Assembly (NCBI GenBank): GCA_001970955.1
Contig: MPUH01000454.1
Location: forward strand, 1-53,319
Length of the DNA stretch: 53,319 nucleotides
Direction: 5' to 3'
Source of the DNA: Stentor coeruleus
Taxonomy: Eukaryota > Ciliophora > Heterotrichea > Heterotrichida > Stentoridae
The first letter of the stretch is position 1. The number at the start of each line of letters is the position of its first letter. Both the position numbers and the translations under genes were made by a program. Below the pieces are notes generated by a model. The model ran no database searches and had not been told where the DNA came from. It saw only the letters and a program-made list of their open reading frames with translations. Shown piece by piece: positions 53,312 to 53,319 of the stretch.

Positions 53312-53319
53312 TTTGAATG

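Noticed and set aside
1..53319. CRISPR arrays, bacterial operons, rRNA genes or insertion sequences with intact ends
   Set aside because: No regularly spaced repeats, rRNA-like stretches or intact transposon ends are visible. The intron, gene and telomere features are eukaryotic.

Overview
This window looks like most or all of a macronuclear chromosome arm or contig from a heterotrich ciliate, most likely Stentor or a close relative. Four things support this. Genes read cleanly with the standard code: TAA, TAG and TGA all end recognisable proteins and TGG is tryptophan. Nine introns that I could place from broken reading frames are all exactly 15 nt, each with an A at position 10. Genes are tightly packed, with gaps as small as 19-59 bp. 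The right edge (53278-53311) carries TGTTAGGG-type repeats, the kind I recall for heterotrich telomeres. I see no telomere at the left edge.

Layout, left to right. 1-1380 has no supportable gene. 1381-3890 (+) holds an NBR1-like autophagy receptor (damaged by an assembly gap and a frameshift), a divergent histone H4 and an Iwr1-like RNA polymerase II import factor. 4673-5272 (-) is ITPA. 5775-8313 (+) holds a RING/B-box protein and a plant-type DYRK kinase. 8507-9229 (-) is a probable dually acylated protein of unknown function. 10137-11195 (+) is a free-standing dynein-stalk-like protein. 12509-12850 (-) is ribosomal protein eL33. 13696-21897 (+) is a giant VPS13 lipid-transfer protein. 22451-23527 (-) is an FHA/RING-CH protein. 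24334-26952 (+) is an F-BAR/TBC protein. 27727-28812 (-) is a secreted coiled-coil protein. 30315-30872 (+) is a Rab5-like GTPase with no C-terminal cysteine. 32577-34514 (+) is a coiled-coil RING protein. About 34993-35549 is a decayed Merlin/IS1595-type transposase. 35842-37781 (-) holds a small basic protein and a beta-propeller protein. 37900-39390 (+) is the SUV3 helicase. 39762-41002 holds eL6 (-), a twin-CX9C protein and a small beta-rich protein (both +). 41864-45039 (-) holds a Q-SNARE, a Siva-like zinc protein and a DDX27/Drs1 helicase. 45334-46611 (+) is a folate/biopterin-type transporter. 47595-52481 (-) is a 1628-residue fusion of 21 WD40 repeats, ankyrin-like segments, a TRP-like six-helix channel and a coiled coil; it is the last gene before the telomere.

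There is no operon logic. Functionally the genes fall into membrane traffic and lipid transfer (VPS13, Rab5-like, F-BAR/TBC, Q-SNARE, NBR1), ubiquitin/phospho-signalling (three RING-type proteins and DYRK), housekeeping (H4, eL33, eL6, Iwr1, DDX27, SUV3, ITPA) and one unusual channel.

Assembly quality matters for the reader. There are seven single-N joins. Six sit between two copies of the same flanking sequence, so those duplications are unmerged contig overlaps; two of them add false in-frame residues to VPS13. A 73-bp tandem copy without an N breaks the DDX27 frame.
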